Of a DNA stretch of 64,000 nt, positions 62,575 to 64,000 are shown piece after piece (positions within the stretch are counted from its first letter, which is position 1; each line of letters begins with the position of its first letter). The DNA is taken from contig CAZKFM010000009.1 in the NCBI GenBank assembly GCA_964552195.1, positions 56,657 to 120,656 on the forward strand, written 5' to 3'. The translations under genes and the position numbers were made by a program. This stretch comes from CAZKAP01 sp964552195. GTDB lineage: Bacteria; Bacteroidota; Bacteroidia; Flavobacteriales; Flavobacteriaceae. Below the pieces are notes generated by a model. That model saw nothing but the letters and a program-made list of their open reading frames with translations, ran no database searches and had not been told where the DNA came from.

Positions 62575-63217
62575 CTTTCATATGCAACTTTCGATCGGCC
62601 ATATCCGCCAGCTCTTCATTGTGGGTTACGATTACGAAAGTCTGGCCGAATTCATCCCTTAATCTGAAGAAAAGCTCATGCAGCTGTCGGGCGTTTTCGG
62701 AATCCAGATTTCCACTAGGCTCATCCGCCAGGATAATGGCGGGATCATTAATCAGTGCCCGAGCTACGGCAACCCGCTGTTGCTCGCCCCCTGAAAGCTC
62801 TGACGGTTTGTGCTGAAAGCGTCCGGAAAGACCGAGCATGTCGAGTAATCCCGCCGCCTTACGACGCACCGTAGATTCGGACTCGGCATGTATGAATGCA
62901 GGGATGCAGACGTTTTCCAGTGCCGTAAATTCCGGCAGCAATTGATGAAACTGAAATATGAATCCGATTTCGCGGTTCCGGAACCTCGCCCGTTCCCTTT
63001 CCGTCATCTCCTGAAACTGCTTGCCATTTAATTCCAATATGCAGGAATCCGGATTACTCGGCTTGTCCAGGGTGCCGATGATTTGTAGTAGGGTCGATTT
63101 ACCGGCGCCAGATGCCCCTACTATGGAAACCACCTCCGAGCTTGAGACATCGAGGTCCACTCCTTTGAGCACCCTGAGGTCACCGTAATCCTTAATTACA
63201 TTTCGGGCTTTGATCAT
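62555..63217 (-). CDS. lolD: LolD-like ABC transporter ATP-binding protein
   Basis: ATPase of 220 aa, cytosolic, probably part of a lipoprotein-release (LolCDE) or MacB-type transporter. Walker A GASGAGKSTLLQI, Q-loop region IFQFHQLLPEFTAL, signature LSGGEQQRVAVARAL, Walker B IILADEPSGNLD, H-loop VTHNEELA. The FQFHQLLPEFTALENV segment is typical of LolD. No permease gene is adjacent. ATG 63217 was chosen over an in-frame start at 63268. It heads the minus-strand cluster; a near-consensus -7 (TACTTTTA) lies upstream. Confidence 0.88.
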   Translation of the reverse strand: MIKARNVIKDYGDLRVLKGVDLDVSSSEVVSIVGASGAGKSTLLQIIGTLDKPSNPDSCILELNGKQFQEMTERERARFRNREIGFIFQFHQLLPEFTALENVCIPAFIHAESESTVRRKAAGLLDMLGLSGRFQHKPSELSGGEQQRVAVARALINDPAIILADEPSGNLDSENARQLHELFFRLRDEFGQTFVIVTHNEELADMADRKLHMKDGNILP

Positions 63218-63305
63218 GATTCGTAACCATTCAATGGTAAAAGTAGCATTTCGAACACGGAACCCCATTATTTTTTTAGCTTGTAAGACCGGTAAAGAAT
63301 GGTTC

Positions 63306-63313
63306 TATCTTTG
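63306..63313 (+). promoter_or_regulatory. -7 promoter element of msrA
   Basis: TATCTTTG, exact TAnnTTTG, ending 3 bases before ATG 63317. CTTG at 63280-63283 gives a 22-base spacer. Predicted transcript begins at the start codon (leaderless). Confidence 0.5.
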
Positions 63314-63316
63314 CAT

Positions 63317-63889
63317 ATGGCATCAACGGATTCATCATTATCAGCATCGCATATCGCCGCTTTCGCCGGAGGCTGTTTCTGGTGCCTTGAAGCCGTTTTC
63401 CTGCCATTACGGGGCGTAAGATCGGTGAAGTCAGGTTTTACCGGGGGGCATATCAAGAATCCACCCTATCGCGAAGTATGTAAGGGACGAACCGGACATG
63501 CCGAGGCGGTCAGGGTCGAATACGATCCATGGGTAATACCCTACCGGGTGTTGTTGGATGTATTTTTCAGTTCCCACAACCCGACTACACTGAATCGTCA
63601 GGGGAATGACGTCGGGACCCAATATCGGAGCGAGATTTTCTACAGTTCTCCGGAACAGCGGAGCACGGCTCTTAGTTTTATGGAAGAACTGGAGTCTCAG
63701 GCCGTATATACCGATCCCATAGTAACGGCGATCAGTCCGCTAGGCGAATTTTACGAGGCCGAAGTTGCGCACCAGAACTACTACGAACGAAATCCCGACC
63801 AGCCCTATTGTCGGATAGTCATAGCTCCTAAGGTCGCCGGAGTGAAGCGGTCCTTTGCACCCTGGATGGTTGCGGACAAAGAATTTTAA
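63317..63889 (+). CDS. msrA: Peptide-methionine (S)-S-oxide reductase MsrA
   Basis: Repair enzyme of 190 aa reducing methionine S-sulfoxide in proteins. The catalytic GGCFWC motif has nucleophile C20; the conserved SGFTGGHIKNPPYREVCKG, TGHAEAVRVEYD, HNPTTLNRQGNDVGTQYRS and AEVAHQNYY segments are present. Another cysteine near the C terminus (PYCRIVIAP) may help recycling. No MsrB domain is fused. The start is constrained: the promoter-like element ends 3 bases upstream, and no other start codon precedes the GCFWC motif. Confidence 0.95.
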   Translation: MASTDSSLSASHIAAFAGGCFWCLEAVFLPLRGVRSVKSGFTGGHIKNPPYREVCKGRTGHAEAVRVEYDPWVIPYRVLLDVFFSSHNPTTLNRQGNDVGTQYRSEIFYSSPEQRSTALSFMEELESQAVYTDPIVTAISPLGEFYEAEVAHQNYYERNPDQPYCRIVIAPKVAGVKRSFAPWMVADKEF

Positions 63890-63952
63890 AACAATTCTCT
63901 TAACGTTGAAACGAATCGGGAATGAAGTGTACTAATTTTACGAGCACAGGTG

Positions 63953-64000
63953 ATGTTGTTTCAAAAAGGATTAATAACTTTCGGCTATGACAATTTTCAA
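63953..64000 (+). CDS. Possible start of a further gene, cut by the window end
   Basis: ATG 63953 opens a frame of 16 codons with no stop to the window edge (MLFQKGLITFGYDNFQ). A near-consensus -7 (TAATTTTA, 63933-63940) lies upstream. ATG 63987 in another frame (MTIF) is a rival start. Too short to identify. Confidence 0.25.
   Translation, partial: MLFQKGLITFGYDNFQ

Noticed and set aside
1..64000. Mobile elements, prophage, CRISPR arrays, toxin-antitoxin pairs
   Set aside because: No transposase, integrase, long inverted repeats, regularly spaced repeats or toxin families were found; genes and spacing look like core chromosome.

Overview
This window is a gene-dense stretch of chromosome from a member of the Bacteroidota, most likely a marine Flavobacteriaceae. 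The reasons are: a menaquinone (not ubiquinone) gene set in the order usual for that family, a fused ResB-CcsA cytochrome c biogenesis protein, bacillithiol BshB1, DUF2853, BatA-type proteins, an OMP_b-brl_3 outer-membrane receptor, few Shine-Dalgarno sequences, and many promoters matching the Bacteroidota sigma pattern TTTG-N19-TAnnTTTG. Genus cannot be decided from the sequence. There are no insertion sequences, phage genes, CRISPR arrays, rRNA genes or other signs of a mobile island; this is core chromosome.

Layout. 1-6.2 kb: end of the ResB-CcsA gene, a transsulfuration enzyme overlapping bshB1, and a convergent TPR histidine kinase. 6.4-9.3 kb: tRNA-His with promoter and terminator, an M28 peptidase lipoprotein, and a divergent 4-hydroxyproline epimerase. 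9.4-22.8 kb: a long plus-strand block with the menaquinone genes (hotdog thioesterase, menF, menD, menA, menC, menE) interleaved with DUF2853, cvfB, a SPOR-like membrane protein, a LytTR response regulator, a HisKA_2-type kinase and a CPBP protease. menB is not in the block. 22.8-30.1 kb: acyl-CoA carboxylase beta subunit, ettA, two cell-envelope proteins of unknown role, fumC, and a 58-residue membrane protein. 30.1-36 kb: outer-membrane receptor with a small secreted partner, prfB with a programmed +1 frameshift, threonine aldolase, and YbaB.

36-42.7 kb: oligopeptidase B, then a cysteine-synthase-like enzyme, an alpha-oxoamine synthase and a convergent GNAT-fold protein. Together these three look like a locus for sulfonolipid (capnine-type) or sphingolipid synthesis and are the most interesting group here. 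42.8-48.1 kb: YfhO-like membrane protein, glycosyltransferase and flippase, a surface-glycan operon. 48.1-52.3 kb: a secreted protein with a 15-residue repeat and a long Ser/Arg/Asn-rich tail, then uvrA. 52.4-56 kb: an ECF-type sigma factor with a long leader, a 46-residue peptide gene whose start codon lies in a strong hairpin, an endonuclease III without iron-sulfur cysteines, peroxiredoxin bcp, and a conserved protein of unknown function. 56-64 kb: MBL hydrolase; a minus-strand operon of LolD-like ATPase, TIGR02757 protein, family 2 glycosyltransferase, BatA-domain protein, a dihydroorotase-like protein lacking the HxH metal motif, and an esterase; and msrA, divergent from that operon.

Several plus-strand genes (thioesterase, menD, MBL hydrolase, msrA) have an exact TAnnTTTG element ending only 3-6 bases before the start codon, which suggests leaderless or nearly leaderless mRNAs.
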